Positions 25,530-34,845 of a stretch of 64,000 bases of DNA are shown one piece after another. The notes beneath the pieces are model-generated. The model was not told the DNA's origin and did not search any database. It saw only the letters and a program-made list of their open reading frames with translations. The stretch's first letter is position 1; each line of letters opens with the position of its first letter. The position numbers and the translations under genes are program-made. Origin of the DNA: Dyadobacter soli (GTDB lineage: Bacteria > Bacteroidota > Bacteroidia > Cytophagales > Spirosomataceae); assembly GCF_900101885.1 (NCBI RefSeq), contig NZ_FNAN01000010.1, forward strand, positions 1 to 64,000, read 5' to 3'.

Positions 25530-26976
25530 CAACACATGATTGTCCCAGTCCCGTCACCAACTCGCCCAACTTCCTTAACCCCGCATCGATCACCGTGTTG
25601 TAGGGCGCGCCGAAGCTGATGCGGATGTAGTTGCTGAACCGGGCATCGGTACTGAAAATTTGGCCCGGGGCAATGCTGATACTCTCCTGAATGGCGCTTT
25701 CGAACAGTTCGAATGCGTTGATGCCCTTGTTCAGCTCGATCCAGAGCACATAACCGCCCTGCGGCCTCACGAGCCGGGTGTCGGGCGGGAAATAGTCGCT
25801 GATCGCCTGCACGTAACGCAGGCATTGTGTGTGCAGCGACTTGCGTAAATGCCTCATATGCAAGTCGTAACGACCGGTTTCAAAGAAATTGGCGACTGCC
25901 GCCTGGGTAGGCGTGGCCGATGAAACCGTGTGGGTTATCTTGTTGCTCAATACTTTGTCCTTGAACCGCCCGGGAAGGCACCAGCCCACGCGGTAACCCG
26001 GCGCCAATGTCTTCGAAACGGACCCGCAGAGCATTACCAGCCCGTTTTTATCATAACTTTTGCAGGTACCGGGCCTGGTTTTGCCGAAATACATTTCCCC
26101 GTAAATATCATCCTCGATGAGCGGGATCTGCCTCGCTGCCAGCATTTCAACCAGCTTTTTCTTGCGATGATCGGGCATAAGCGCGCCTGTGGGATTGGAG
26201 AAATTGGGCACGAACAGCACCGCTTTGATGGGAATGGTTTCGAGCGCTTTTTCAAGGTATTCGAGATCGGCACCTTCGTCGGGGTGGCAGGGAATTTCGA
26301 GCGTTTTCAGGCCGAGTGTTTTCATAATATTGAAAATCCCGAAATAAATCGGGTTTTCGATCGCGACGGTATCGCCGGGCTCGGTGACGGCTTTCAGGCA
26401 GAAAATCAATGCCTCCATGCAGCCCTGCGTGGTGATAACCTCGTCCTCGCTCACATTTCCTTTCCAGTTGAATGCGTATTTGGCAATTTGTTTACGCAGT
26501 GCCAGGTTACCCTGCACATCATCGTACTGCGTGCAGCTGTGCGGGCTTTTCCGGAGCGCTTCGATCATCGCCTTGTTAAGTTTTGCTTCCGGTATGAGCT
26601 CGGGAGACGGGGCAGCGACGGAGAGCCGGATGATCCGCTCGTTGGTGATCGTTTTATAGACTGTCCGGATCATGTCATCGACATTCGCCTTTTCTATGAC
26701 CAGGCGCGGTGGCGTATTATGAAGCCGTTCCGGAGCATTAATCGGTGAAAAGCGCACGAAATAGCCCGATTTGGGCCGTGCTTCGATAATGCCCTTGTTT
26801 TCCAGTTCCACGTATGCCTTAAATGCCGTGCTGAGACTGATGCCCTGTTCCTTGCTCAGCGCCCGCAGCGACATCAGCTTGTCGCCTGCTTTCAGAATGC
26901 CTTTCTCGATCTGCGCCGCAAGCCGATCGGCAATTTGTGAATAGAGAAAATCCTCGCGAATGCCTTCTTCCACCAT
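25522..26976 (-). CDS. MocR-type GntR/aminotransferase fusion regulator
   Basis: A 484-residue protein. Residues 1-80 hold a GntR winged helix (YSQIADRLAAQIEKGILKAG, LRALSKEQGISLSTAFKAYV, GIIEARPKSGYFVR); the remainder is an aminotransferase domain with IEDDIYGEMYF and the PLP-lysine segment LCGSVSKTLAPGYRVGWCL. It may alternatively act as an aminotransferase with a regulatory head (PdxR/2-aminoadipate-aminotransferase-like). It is divergent from an EamA transporter operon that contains a PLP-dependent decarboxylase, which it probably regulates. Confidence 0.92.
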   Translation of the reverse strand: MVEEGIREDFLYSQIADRLAAQIEKGILKAGDKLMSLRALSKEQGISLSTAFKAYVELENKGIIEARPKSGYFVRFSPINAPERLHNTPPRLVIEKANVDDMIRTVYKTITNERIIRLSVAAPSPELIPEAKLNKAMIEALRKSPHSCTQYDDVQGNLALRKQIAKYAFNWKGNVSEDEVITTQGCMEALIFCLKAVTEPGDTVAIENPIYFGIFNIMKTLGLKTLEIPCHPDEGADLEYLEKALETIPIKAVLFVPNFSNPTGALMPDHRKKKLVEMLAARQIPLIEDDIYGEMYFGKTRPGTCKSYDKNGLVMLCGSVSKTLAPGYRVGWCLPGRFKDKVLSNKITHTVSSATPTQAAVANFFETGRYDLHMRHLRKSLHTQCLRYVQAISDYFPPDTRLVRPQGGYVLWIELNKGINAFELFESAIQESISIAPGQIFSTDARFSNYIRISFGAPYNTVIDAGLRKLGELVTGLGQSCVAN

Positions 26977-27078
26977 TTTCTGTAAAATTTTAATCTGTTA
27001 TGCTCAAAAATAACAAAAGTGAATCTGTTTTTTAGTATTTGAAAGCCGGAATTTTGTGGCGTTCAATGTAAAGCAGCT

Positions 27079-28008
27079 ATGAAAAATAATCTGACGGCCT
27101 ATTTAGCTTTAATAATGGTGTGTTTCTTCTGGGGTACTACCTACCTGGCGGCACGCATCGGGGTGTCGGGTTTCCCGGCGCTGTTTTTTATGGGTTTCAG
27201 AAACGTAGTGGCCGGTGTATTGTTACTGTTTTTTCTAATTCTTAAAAACAGGTCATTTCCCTGGAAATGGGCTGATATAGGCCTTCAATTGGTTCCCGGC
27301 TGGTGCATGATCACGTTCGGGACCGGGCTGGTAGGCTGGTGTGTCCAGTTCATTCCGAGCGGTTTGGCGGCATTACTGTATGCAACTGTACCGCTTTTTA
27401 CGATTTTGATCAACATCGCCGCCCGGAAAGAGGAACGTCTGAATGCGCATGTGGGAGCAGGCGTGCTGCTGGGACTGGCGGGTGTAATGCTCGTTTTCAA
27501 GGATAATCTCGAATACCTGGCCGACCGGAATTCGTTTCTGGGGATCTGTGTAACGCTGGCTTCGTGCGTGTCGTGGTGCCTGGGCGGGCTGTATACCAAA
27601 AGTTTCCCCGGCAGAACCGACTCCTTCTTCAATGCGGCGATCCAGATGACGGCGGGTGGGATCGGGCTTTTTGTGTTGAGCGCATTCAACGAGGACTGGA
27701 CCAATTTGCCGGTGATGCAGACCCAATCGGTGCTGGCGCTGCTCTACCTGATTTTTTTTGGCTCCATTCTCGCTTTTGGTTCGTATCTGTTTGCCATGTC
27801 CAGGCTGCCCGCAGGATTGGTGTCGATTTATGCGTACATTAATCCGCTGGTAGCGCTGGTTTTAGGCTTTTTTATATTGGATGAGAAAATCACCTGGCTG
27901 ACTACGCTCGCGTTTGCCGTGACGCTGGGTGGTGTTTTCCTCGTAAACCGCGGCTACCAGGTTCAAAAGCGAAAAAATTCACTAACACTCATCAACTCCC
28001 ATGAATAG
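27079..28008 (+). CDS. EamA-family (DMT) transporter
   Basis: A 309-residue protein with ten likely membrane helices in two EamA repeats. It starts LALIMVCFFWGTTYLAARIG, and the second repeat carries YAYINPLVALVLGFFILDEK, the classic EamA end motif. Members export amino acids or other small metabolites. It is the first gene of a four-gene same-strand group and overlaps the next gene by eight bases. Confidence 0.93.
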   Translation: MKNNLTAYLALIMVCFFWGTTYLAARIGVSGFPALFFMGFRNVVAGVLLLFFLILKNRSFPWKWADIGLQLVPGWCMITFGTGLVGWCVQFIPSGLAALLYATVPLFTILINIAARKEERLNAHVGAGVLLGLAGVMLVFKDNLEYLADRNSFLGICVTLASCVSWCLGGLYTKSFPGRTDSFFNAAIQMTAGGIGLFVLSAFNEDWTNLPVMQTQSVLALLYLIFFGSILAFGSYLFAMSRLPAGLVSIYAYINPLVALVLGFFILDEKITWLTTLAFAVTLGGVFLVNRGYQVQKRKNSLTLINSHE

Positions 28009-28471
28009 CCAGGTATTCGTCACCTTGTTCAGCCGCGACATCCAAAAGCTCCGAAAGGAAGTTGAACAGTACCATTCGGAAGATGCATTGTGGGAACCGA
28101 TTCCCGGAACCATCAATCCGGGAGGGAACCTTTGCCAGCACCTGATCGGCAACCTGCGTACCTATGTGGGCCGGACGCTCGGCGGGTATGCGTACGTACG
28201 CGACCGTGAGGCGGAGTTTCGCCAACGCACGTTTACACAAATCCAAATGCTCAGGGAAATCGACCAGTTGCATGAGATCGTGATCCGCACACTGGAAATG
28301 CTGGACGAAACGAAAATGGAAGAAGCGTATCCCAGGGAAGTGCTGGATATGTTTCCGGAACAGCCTGTGCGGCTGGTTCTCACACATCTGCTCGCGCACC
28401 TTTCCTGGCATTTGGGACATCTGAATTATCACCGCCGCTGGATTACGCAGGTTCGGCCGGCACAACCATAA
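28001..28471 (+). CDS. DinB-like four-helix metal-binding protein
   Basis: A 156-residue helical bundle of the DinB/YfiT superfamily. Potential metal-binding histidines are H47 (NLCQHLIGNLRTYVG), and the C-terminal LTHLLAHLSWHLGHLNYHRR. Proteins of this superfamily are thiol- or metal-dependent transferases or hydrolases; the substrate is unknown. It overlaps the EamA gene and precedes an NTF2-like gene by five bases, so co-transcription is likely. Confidence 0.82.
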   Translation: MNSQVFVTLFSRDIQKLRKEVEQYHSEDALWEPIPGTINPGGNLCQHLIGNLRTYVGRTLGGYAYVRDREAEFRQRTFTQIQMLREIDQLHEIVIRTLEMLDETKMEEAYPREVLDMFPEQPVRLVLTHLLAHLSWHLGHLNYHRRWITQVRPAQP

Positions 28472-28476
28472 GCAAC

Positions 28477-28839
28477 ATGCATTTGACAGAACAAGCGGCG
28501 CAATCCTTTGCAACACAATGGATTGGTGCCTGGAACCGCCATGACCTTCCGGCAATCATGGCATTGTATTCAGAAGACATCCGGTTTTATTCACCGTACA
28601 TTATTAAGCTGGAAATGAATGCGGAAGGAATGATCAATAGGAAGGCTGACCTTGAAAAGTACTTCGGAAAAGCCCTCGGCATTTACGCGGACTTGCACTT
28701 TGAGCTGCATCAGGTACTTACCGGCGCGGATTCTGTGATTTTGTATTACAAAAGCGTCAACAATCGGATGGCTGCGGAGCTGATGCAGCTCGACGAATCC
28801 GGTAAAATCAGTTTGGTAAAGGCACATTATAATGCTTAG
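28477..28839 (+). CDS. SnoaL/NTF2-like protein
   Basis: A 120-residue cone-shaped NTF2-fold protein: FATQWIGAWNRHDLPAIMAL, then YSEDIRFYSPYIIKLEM, then KADLEKYFGKALGIYADLHF and VILYYKSVNNRMAAELMQLD. Members bind or isomerise small molecules. It is closely linked with the DinB and decarboxylase genes and is probably part of their operon. Confidence 0.85.
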   Translation: MHLTEQAAQSFATQWIGAWNRHDLPAIMALYSEDIRFYSPYIIKLEMNAEGMINRKADLEKYFGKALGIYADLHFELHQVLTGADSVILYYKSVNNRMAAELMQLDESGKISLVKAHYNA

Positions 28840-28842
28840 TAT

Positions 28843-30237
28843 ATGTTTGAATTATTTGAAAATGAATTGAATAAACTGGAATCGGTTCTCGATCAGGTTA
28901 AAAATACAAGTCTGGATTTTCTTGAAAATCTGCGTGAAAGACCTACTTACATTGTCGAGCAATTGGCAAAATCCTATGATCTGGCGGATTCAGGCGGCGG
29001 CGCACTGGCGAGCCTGGAGATTTTCCGGCAGCATTACGAAAAGCTGATGGTAGCCAGCCCGGGGCCGCGCTATTGGGGTTTTGTAACAGGCGGTGCAACA
29101 CCCGCTGCTATTGCGGGCGACTGGCTTACAGCGGTTTATGATCAGAATACGCAAAGTTTGCAAGGTGCGGGAGATGTATCCGCAATCGTTGAAAAGGAGA
29201 CGATCCGGTTACTATGCCAGCTGTTGCATTTACCGGATGATTTCACGGGCGGTTTTGTAACAGGCGCCACGATGTCAAATTTCACGGGACTGGCCGTAGC
29301 AAGGCAGTGGGCTGGTGAGCAATCGGGGCGTGACATTTCGCGGGAGGGTACGTCTGGTGAACTGGTGGTAATGGCCGCCACGCCGCATTCGTCGGTCATT
29401 AAATCGTTGGCGATGCTGGGGATAGGTAGTAACAATGTGCTTCGCATTCAAGTCCTGGATGGCCGGGAGGCAATGGATCTGGCAGATTTCGAGCAAAAAC
29501 TCATTGATAACCAGGATCGTCCGATCATCGTCAGTTGCAGTGCGGGAACGGTAAATACCGTCGATTTTGACGACATTAAAGCCATTGTAGCATTAAAAAA
29601 GAAACACAAGTTTTGGCTGCATATCGATGCGGCATTCGGCGGTTTTGCGGCTTGTGTGGCGTCTCAGCGCCATTTGCTCGAAGGCTGGGAGCAGGCCGAC
29701 AGCATTACCATCGACTGTCATAAATGGATGAATGTGCCTTACGACAGCGCGGTAGCCTTGGTGCGGAAGGAGCATAGTCGGTTGCAGGTGAGCACTTTCC
29801 AGAATTCCAATGCGCCTTATCTGGGTGATCCTTCGGAAAATTTTTCCTACCTCAATTTTCTCCCTGAAAATTCCCGCAGGTTCCGCGCGCTACCTGCCTG
29901 GTTTAGCCTCACAGCTTATGGCCGGAATGGTTTCGAATGGATCGTGCAAAACAGTATTGATCGCGCCCGGGAGTTTGAGAATTACATTGAATCCAGCGGG
30001 CATTTCGAATTGCTTGCTCCGGTGCGGCTAAATGTAGTCTGTTTTCGCCTCAAAACCGGTACCGAAAGAATGTGCGTTTTTCTGGATCAATTAAATCGTC
30101 GCGGAAAAGTTTTCATGACGCCGACTTTGTTATCGGGCGAGCCAGCTATGCGAGCTGCGTTCGTGAATTACCGAACGGAAAAAGAGGATATTCTTATAGC
30201 CATTCGGGAGATGGAAGAAGTAATGCAAGCCTTGTGA
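28843..30237 (+). CDS. PLP-dependent amino-acid decarboxylase-like protein
   Basis: A 464-residue group II PLP enzyme. The fold elements visible are GGFVTGATMSNFTGLAVARQ, IIVSCSAGTVNTVDFDDIKA, the cofactor Asp/Ala region WLHIDAAFGGF, and the PLP lysine in ITIDCHKWMNVPYDSAVALV. This fits the pyridoxal-dependent decarboxylase family (aromatic-amino-acid, glutamate or diaminobutyrate decarboxylases); the substrate cannot be told from the sequence. It is the last gene of the EamA-DinB-NTF2 group. Confidence 0.92.
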   Translation: MFELFENELNKLESVLDQVKNTSLDFLENLRERPTYIVEQLAKSYDLADSGGGALASLEIFRQHYEKLMVASPGPRYWGFVTGGATPAAIAGDWLTAVYDQNTQSLQGAGDVSAIVEKETIRLLCQLLHLPDDFTGGFVTGATMSNFTGLAVARQWAGEQSGRDISREGTSGELVVMAATPHSSVIKSLAMLGIGSNNVLRIQVLDGREAMDLADFEQKLIDNQDRPIIVSCSAGTVNTVDFDDIKAIVALKKKHKFWLHIDAAFGGFAACVASQRHLLEGWEQADSITIDCHKWMNVPYDSAVALVRKEHSRLQVSTFQNSNAPYLGDPSENFSYLNFLPENSRRFRALPAWFSLTAYGRNGFEWIVQNSIDRAREFENYIESSGHFELLAPVRLNVVCFRLKTGTERMCVFLDQLNRRGKVFMTPTLLSGEPAMRAAFVNYRTEKEDILIAIREMEEVMQAL

Positions 30238-30289
30238 AAATCGTTAATTAAGCTGTAAATTGACTTCCGTACAGCTTTTTTCGGAACAC

Positions 30290-30784
30290 ATGCTACGTTT
30301 TTTTTCCATGGCCGCCATCGTGCTCGCCGGCTTGCTGATGCTCGAATGCAGGTCGGGGCGTGCGGTGCTGGCAGTCAGTGAACTACCTGATTATAATAAG
30401 CAGTCGGCAGACCATATTATCTTCTTAAACTTCCGCATTACGGGTAAGCCGGGCGGAAATGAGCGGGTGGAGCTGGCATCCGCTAATGTCGGTGACGGGA
30501 AAATGAAAGACATTTCCCGTCCCGTCCATTCTCCTTATCAAATCAAAGCAGTTCCCCGCTACAAGACCAGCGCAATCGAGCGCGAAATGGTATTTGAACA
30601 TCCATTATTGAGAAACGCTGAGGTTAGCGATCCCGGCGGCCATATCCGGCAGGTGGAAGCGACGGCCAGCGAGGGTAGCTTACTCGTCCGCTTGCAGCAG
30701 CATGCGGGCCTCAACCAATTGGAGCTTTTTAGTGTCAGTCCTGAAAGCGGAACTGTAAAAATTTACACCCTCGATTTCAAATAG
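30290..30784 (+). CDS. Probable lipoprotein of unknown function
   Basis: A 164-residue protein. The N-terminus is hydrophobic (MLRFFSMAAIVLAGLLMLEC) and the LMLEC segment could be a lipobox, with lipidation at the Cys. The mature part is beta-rich with no known domain (HIIFLNFRITGKPGGNERVE; LLVRLQQHAGLNQLELFSVS). The start at 30290 is preferred over 30260 because it begins the signal sequence. It precedes the first M64 peptidase gene by two bases, so the two are probably co-expressed. Confidence 0.7.
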   Translation: MLRFFSMAAIVLAGLLMLECRSGRAVLAVSELPDYNKQSADHIIFLNFRITGKPGGNERVELASANVGDGKMKDISRPVHSPYQIKAVPRYKTSAIEREMVFEHPLLRNAEVSDPGGHIRQVEATASEGSLLVRLQQHAGLNQLELFSVSPESGTVKIYTLDFK

Positions 30785-30786
30785 CC

Positions 30787-32598
30787 ATGAAAATCATTTT
30801 TACCACACTAATTGCCATTTGCATTGCCAATGCTGCCTTTTCGCAGCATTATCAGGTCGATACCCTCTATAAAAATGGTCCGTTGGATAACCGGATCAAC
30901 GTCGTCATTCTCGGCGACGGCTTCACGCAGGAGCAGATGCCGACATTCGCGGCGGAAGCCAAAAAGTTCGCCGACTTTTTCCTCGCCTATAATCCCTATC
31001 AGGCTTACCGCAGCTATTTCAACTTTTTCGCCATTCGCACTCCTTCCAAAGAAAGTGGTGTTACCAACCCCGGAAATGCGCCGGATGCTTACAAAGATCA
31101 ACCGGTGGGTAACAAGGATACATTTTTTGGCGTGTCGTTCGGCAGTCAGATACACCGGCTGGTCGAAGTTCGTAAATGGGATGTGCTTTACAGCGTGATG
31201 GCGAGCAACTTCCCTGAATACGATTTGATAGTAGTGCTTGCCAATACGGATTACTATGGCGGCTCCGGCGGCCAGATTGCCGTTCACACATTGCATAAGG
31301 ATGCAAATACGATAGGCGTGCATGAGATCGGGCACACTTTCGGGCGTGTGAGCGATGAATATTGGGCAGGCTCTATTTATGGTACGGAGGCGGCAAATAT
31401 GACCGCCAATAACGATCCCGCGACGATCAGATGGAAAAACTGGCTGAGCAACCCGCCGATCGGCATTTATAAGCATGGCCCGGATGGTGACGCGGCAAAA
31501 TGGCACAAGCCTGCCAATGGAACCTGTCTGATGGAATATCTCAATCAGGAATTTTGTGCTGTTTGCAGCGAGGCTACCGTGGAAAGGCTTTTAGAAATAG
31601 TTAATCCAATTGAAAAATTCGAACCGGGCACAGCCGGAAGAGTCGATATCGACCAGCACAACACATTTAACCTGAAACTATTAAAACCTGACCCGAGCAC
31701 ATTGCAGGTAGCGTGGCGCCTGAATGGCAAATTGCTCCCTTTTTCCGGGGAGGAGCTCACGCTAAAAAGCAGCGAGGTACCCGATTCGGCGGCGTTGACA
31801 GCCTCCGTTTTTGATAACACAATGCTCAGTCGGAGGAATGACGCGCGGGTAAACCGTACGCGTGAGATAACGTGGTCGCTCAAATCGTCCGTTCCGGCAG
31901 AATTCAGAATTGTAACATCCGCGGATTCCGTGTGCGCTGGTGAGGAAGTTGTTTTGACCGCATTAGGCTGCCCGGTAGCCCCGAGCTGGTCGACAGGCGA
32001 AAAAGGTAAATCCATCACCGTGAAGCCCGAACAAACAACCACCTTTTCTGCAACCTGCAATGCACAAGGCGCCCCGATCAGGACAGCGCAGGCGCTCGTG
32101 AAGGCAATGCCGCTGCCGAACGCCACTGCCACCAATGGCGGACCTTATACCGTGGGGCAAGCTATCGAACTCACCGCAACAGGCGGCGTAACGTATTTGT
32201 GGCGCGGCCCTATGTTTTTCGCCTCCACATTTGCGCATGTATTTTTGAATGGCGCGAAGCTCGAACAGGGCGGCCTTTACGAAGTTGTTGTGACAGATGT
32301 AAACGGCTGTTCCAAAACGGCACAAACGGAAGTTACCGTCGACCCGATTCTTTCGGCGCCAAACGATCCTGCTGTAATGGTTACCGTTTCGCCTAATCCG
32401 GCGCGGGATTATATTTCAGTGGAAACCAGTCTAGCCGGTAGATCCAATATCACATTGTACGACCAGGCGGGCCGGGAAATGCGTTCGAAATCGTTTGTGA
32501 AGAAAACCGATATGAAGCTGGATGTGGCGGCGGGGATGTATTTGTACCGGTTTACAAATGGAAGCAGGGAGATTTCGGGGGAAGTGGCAGTTCAGTAA
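30787..32598 (+). CDS. M64-family metallopeptidase with T9SS sorting domain (paralog 1)
   Basis: A 603-residue secreted peptidase. After a signal peptide (1-19) the M64 domain starts RINVVILGDGFTQEQMPTFA. The zinc signature is HEIGHTFGRVSDEYW with H179, E180, H183 and the DE pair at 190-191. An Ig-like/PKD-type region (AEFRIVTSADSVCAGEEVVL and NGGPYTVGQAIELTATGG) follows. The last 80 residues are a T9SS type A sorting domain (VSPNPARDYISVETSLAGRS... MYLYRFTNG). It is therefore predicted to be a surface-exposed or released protease. It is followed 50 bases later by a closely related copy. Confidence 0.92.
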   Translation: MKIIFTTLIAICIANAAFSQHYQVDTLYKNGPLDNRINVVILGDGFTQEQMPTFAAEAKKFADFFLAYNPYQAYRSYFNFFAIRTPSKESGVTNPGNAPDAYKDQPVGNKDTFFGVSFGSQIHRLVEVRKWDVLYSVMASNFPEYDLIVVLANTDYYGGSGGQIAVHTLHKDANTIGVHEIGHTFGRVSDEYWAGSIYGTEAANMTANNDPATIRWKNWLSNPPIGIYKHGPDGDAAKWHKPANGTCLMEYLNQEFCAVCSEATVERLLEIVNPIEKFEPGTAGRVDIDQHNTFNLKLLKPDPSTLQVAWRLNGKLLPFSGEELTLKSSEVPDSAALTASVFDNTMLSRRNDARVNRTREITWSLKSSVPAEFRIVTSADSVCAGEEVVLTALGCPVAPSWSTGEKGKSITVKPEQTTTFSATCNAQGAPIRTAQALVKAMPLPNATATNGGPYTVGQAIELTATGGVTYLWRGPMFFASTFAHVFLNGAKLEQGGLYEVVVTDVNGCSKTAQTEVTVDPILSAPNDPAVMVTVSPNPARDYISVETSLAGRSNITLYDQAGREMRSKSFVKKTDMKLDVAAGMYLYRFTNGSREISGEVAVQ

Positions 32599-32648
32599 GC
32601 GGCCGGGGAGCTTTGGGAATTTTATTACCACACTATAAATAAATAATA

Positions 32649-34481
32649 ATGAAGACATTAATCGCCATCATTTGGATGTCGTGCGTGTATGTGAACACGC
32701 TTGGGCAACACTATCAGGTAGATACGCTCTACAAAACCGGCCCGCTTGACAATCGCATTAACGTGGTCATTCTGGGCGATGGTTTCACCGAAGATGAAAT
32801 GCCAAAGTTCGCTGCTGAGGCGAAGACGTTTGCTGATTTCTTTCGCAACTTCGAGCCCTACGACCGCTATCAGGCGTATTTCAATTTTTTCTTAATCAAA
32901 ACCCCTTCACAGGAAAGTGGTATCACGAATCCCGGTACTGCTTCTGACGCTTATCCGGACCAGCCGGTTAAGACAAAAGATACATTTTATGGAGTAGCGT
33001 TTGGTGAAAGCATTCATAGAATGCTTCATGTTACAAAAAACGATGTGTATCAGGATGTTTTAACCAGGCATTTTCCTTCATACAACCTGGTTATTGTAAT
33101 AGCCAACACTGAGTATATGGGAGGGGCAACCGGCCCTGCGGGTGTTGGAGGCGCTGCTGCTATATTCAGTCTTCAGGAGAATGCAAACCGTGTCGGTATG
33201 CATGAAATAGGGCATCTATTTGCAGACCTCGCGGATGAATACTGGCAGTATCCGTATGGTTTTTATTTGAGAGAAGGTCCTAATATCACGAGGGATAGCT
33301 TGGAAACAACGGTTAAATGGAAGAATTGGCTGGAAAATCCTGCTATCGGGGTTTACAGGCATGGTGCTGAGGGTAATGCGGCAGAGTGGTACAAACCATC
33401 CTCGGGTACATGCCTGATGGAGGAAATGGACAAAGCCTATTGCGTTGTCTGCCGCGAAACTATCGTGGAAAAGATCCTGCAACTCGTCAATCCGGTCGAA
33501 AGCATTGAGCCGGATACCACGTTTGAAATTAATGCCGACAAACAGCGGACGTTCAGACTAAATCTGTTAGAGCCCGATCCTAATAGCCTCCGAACGGAAT
33601 GGTACCTCAATGGAAAGAAAATCGGTGGCAATCCCGACCAATTGGTGATACCCGATGGGGTTCCTGACCGTTCGGAACTTGTCGCGATGATTTTCGATTC
33701 GACCTCGATGAGCAGGAAGGATAATGCGGGAAAGTTTCGCGAAAAGACGGCTCGCTGGGTTTTACGGTCGGATAATCCGCCTCGTTTTGAGGTGGTTGCG
33801 TCAAGGGGAACAGTTTGTGCGGGTGACACCATCGTATTAACGGCTTATGGCTGCGCAGGCGAGGTAAGCTGGTCGACAGGAGATGCAGGTAAGTCGCTCA
33901 TACTGGCAGCATCCAGCAGCGAAGTCTACAAAGCGGAATGCAAAACTGTTGGAAAACCAGCCTTGCATGATGAAATACCTGTAATCGTCAAATCACTGCC
34001 GCCAGCCACAGCAGGGAATGGCGGCCCTTATGTAATAGGGCAGACGATCGAGTTAATCGCTTCTGGCGGCGTAGCTTATCAATGGAGCGGTCCGAGAAGA
34101 TTCTCCGCAGATACACAAACAGCCACTATACCGGGCGCCAGCATTCACAGCTCTGGGACCTACGAAGTAAAAGTGACTGGCGAAAATGGTTGTTCGAAAA
34201 CGGCTACCACCGAAGTGAAGATCGAACCCATTTTGTCCGTTGGGAGTCACGAACAGGGATGGTTTAAAGTTTTTCCGAACCCGGCCAAGGATCATATCAC
34301 GGTTGTGACAACGCTGCCAGGCAAATCAGAAATTATGGTGTACAATGCATTAGGCAAAAAGGTGCTTACAAGATCATTTCAGTCTAGCATTAACATTAAT
34401 GTAGATTTACCAGACGGAATTTACCTGTGCAAATTTAGAAATGGCAACAGAGAGGTTTCGCGAAAGGTAATTATTGAATAA
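32649..34481 (+). CDS. M64-family metallopeptidase with T9SS sorting domain (paralog 2)
   Basis: A 610-residue paralog of the preceding protein with the same domain order. The zinc site is HEIGHLFADLADEYW, two PKD-like spacers follow (RFEVVASRGTVCAGDTIVL; NGGPYVIGQTIELIASGG), and the C-terminus is a T9SS sorting domain (VFPNPAKDHITVVTTLPGKS... GIYLCKFRNG). The two N-terminal domains share long identical blocks such as GPLDNRINVVILGDGFT. It ends at a hairpin terminator. The pair is a tandem duplication, with moderate divergence suggesting an old event. Confidence 0.92.
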   Translation: MKTLIAIIWMSCVYVNTLGQHYQVDTLYKTGPLDNRINVVILGDGFTEDEMPKFAAEAKTFADFFRNFEPYDRYQAYFNFFLIKTPSQESGITNPGTASDAYPDQPVKTKDTFYGVAFGESIHRMLHVTKNDVYQDVLTRHFPSYNLVIVIANTEYMGGATGPAGVGGAAAIFSLQENANRVGMHEIGHLFADLADEYWQYPYGFYLREGPNITRDSLETTVKWKNWLENPAIGVYRHGAEGNAAEWYKPSSGTCLMEEMDKAYCVVCRETIVEKILQLVNPVESIEPDTTFEINADKQRTFRLNLLEPDPNSLRTEWYLNGKKIGGNPDQLVIPDGVPDRSELVAMIFDSTSMSRKDNAGKFREKTARWVLRSDNPPRFEVVASRGTVCAGDTIVLTAYGCAGEVSWSTGDAGKSLILAASSSEVYKAECKTVGKPALHDEIPVIVKSLPPATAGNGGPYVIGQTIELIASGGVAYQWSGPRRFSADTQTATIPGASIHSSGTYEVKVTGENGCSKTATTEVKIEPILSVGSHEQGWFKVFPNPAKDHITVVTTLPGKSEIMVYNALGKKVLTRSFQSSININVDLPDGIYLCKFRNGNREVSRKVIIE

Positions 34482-34502
34482 CTTAAAACACGATACAACA
34501 AA

Positions 34503-34530
34503 AAAGTCTCCTTTTGGGAGACTTTCGTTT
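34503..34530. terminator. Bidirectional intrinsic terminator
   Basis: Arms AAAGTCTCC (34503-34511) and GGAGACTTT (34517-34525) enclose TTTTG and are followed by CGTTTTCT. It separates convergent genes. Confidence 0.9.
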
Positions 34531-34531
34531 T

Positions 34532-34840
34532 CTATACCAATGCCGATTTAGGCTTTCTGCCGACTTTCGTTCGGTTGCGTATCTTGTCGGGGCGGGGGCG
34601 GATTTCTTTGTCCTGAAAATACAGCTTTAAGGATTCGATGATGATATCTTTTTGCGTCAGACCTTCCCAGTAGCCGTAATCCTTCATATTTTCCATCAGC
34701 ACAAAATCACAATCGAAGGTAACTTTGGTGGCCGCTCCGTCAATGACTTCGGCGGGTGCCGGGGTGATTGCTACGACGGGCTCTTCCTGTACTTCGGGTA
34801 GCGGTAGTGGCGCAAAATCAAACTTTCTCTCCTTAGCCAT
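34532..34840 (-). CDS. Small partner protein of ParA (possible partition protein)
   Basis: A 102-residue protein (MAKERKFDFAPLPLPEVQEE) with a Pro/Ala-rich first half and a C-terminal part (GLTQKDIIIESLKLYFQDKE) that could form a small helical DNA-binding unit of the ribbon-helix-helix or similar type, followed by a basic tail (KIRNRTKVGRKPKSALV). No known domain is recognised. It starts five bases after a ParA-type ATPase gene, the position of a ParB-equivalent in Bacteroidota plasmid and chromosomal partition modules. Confidence 0.7.
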   Translation of the reverse strand: MAKERKFDFAPLPLPEVQEEPVVAITPAPAEVIDGAATKVTFDCDFVLMENMKDYGYWEGLTQKDIIIESLKLYFQDKEIRPRPDKIRNRTKVGRKPKSALV

Positions 34841-34845
34841 ACGTG

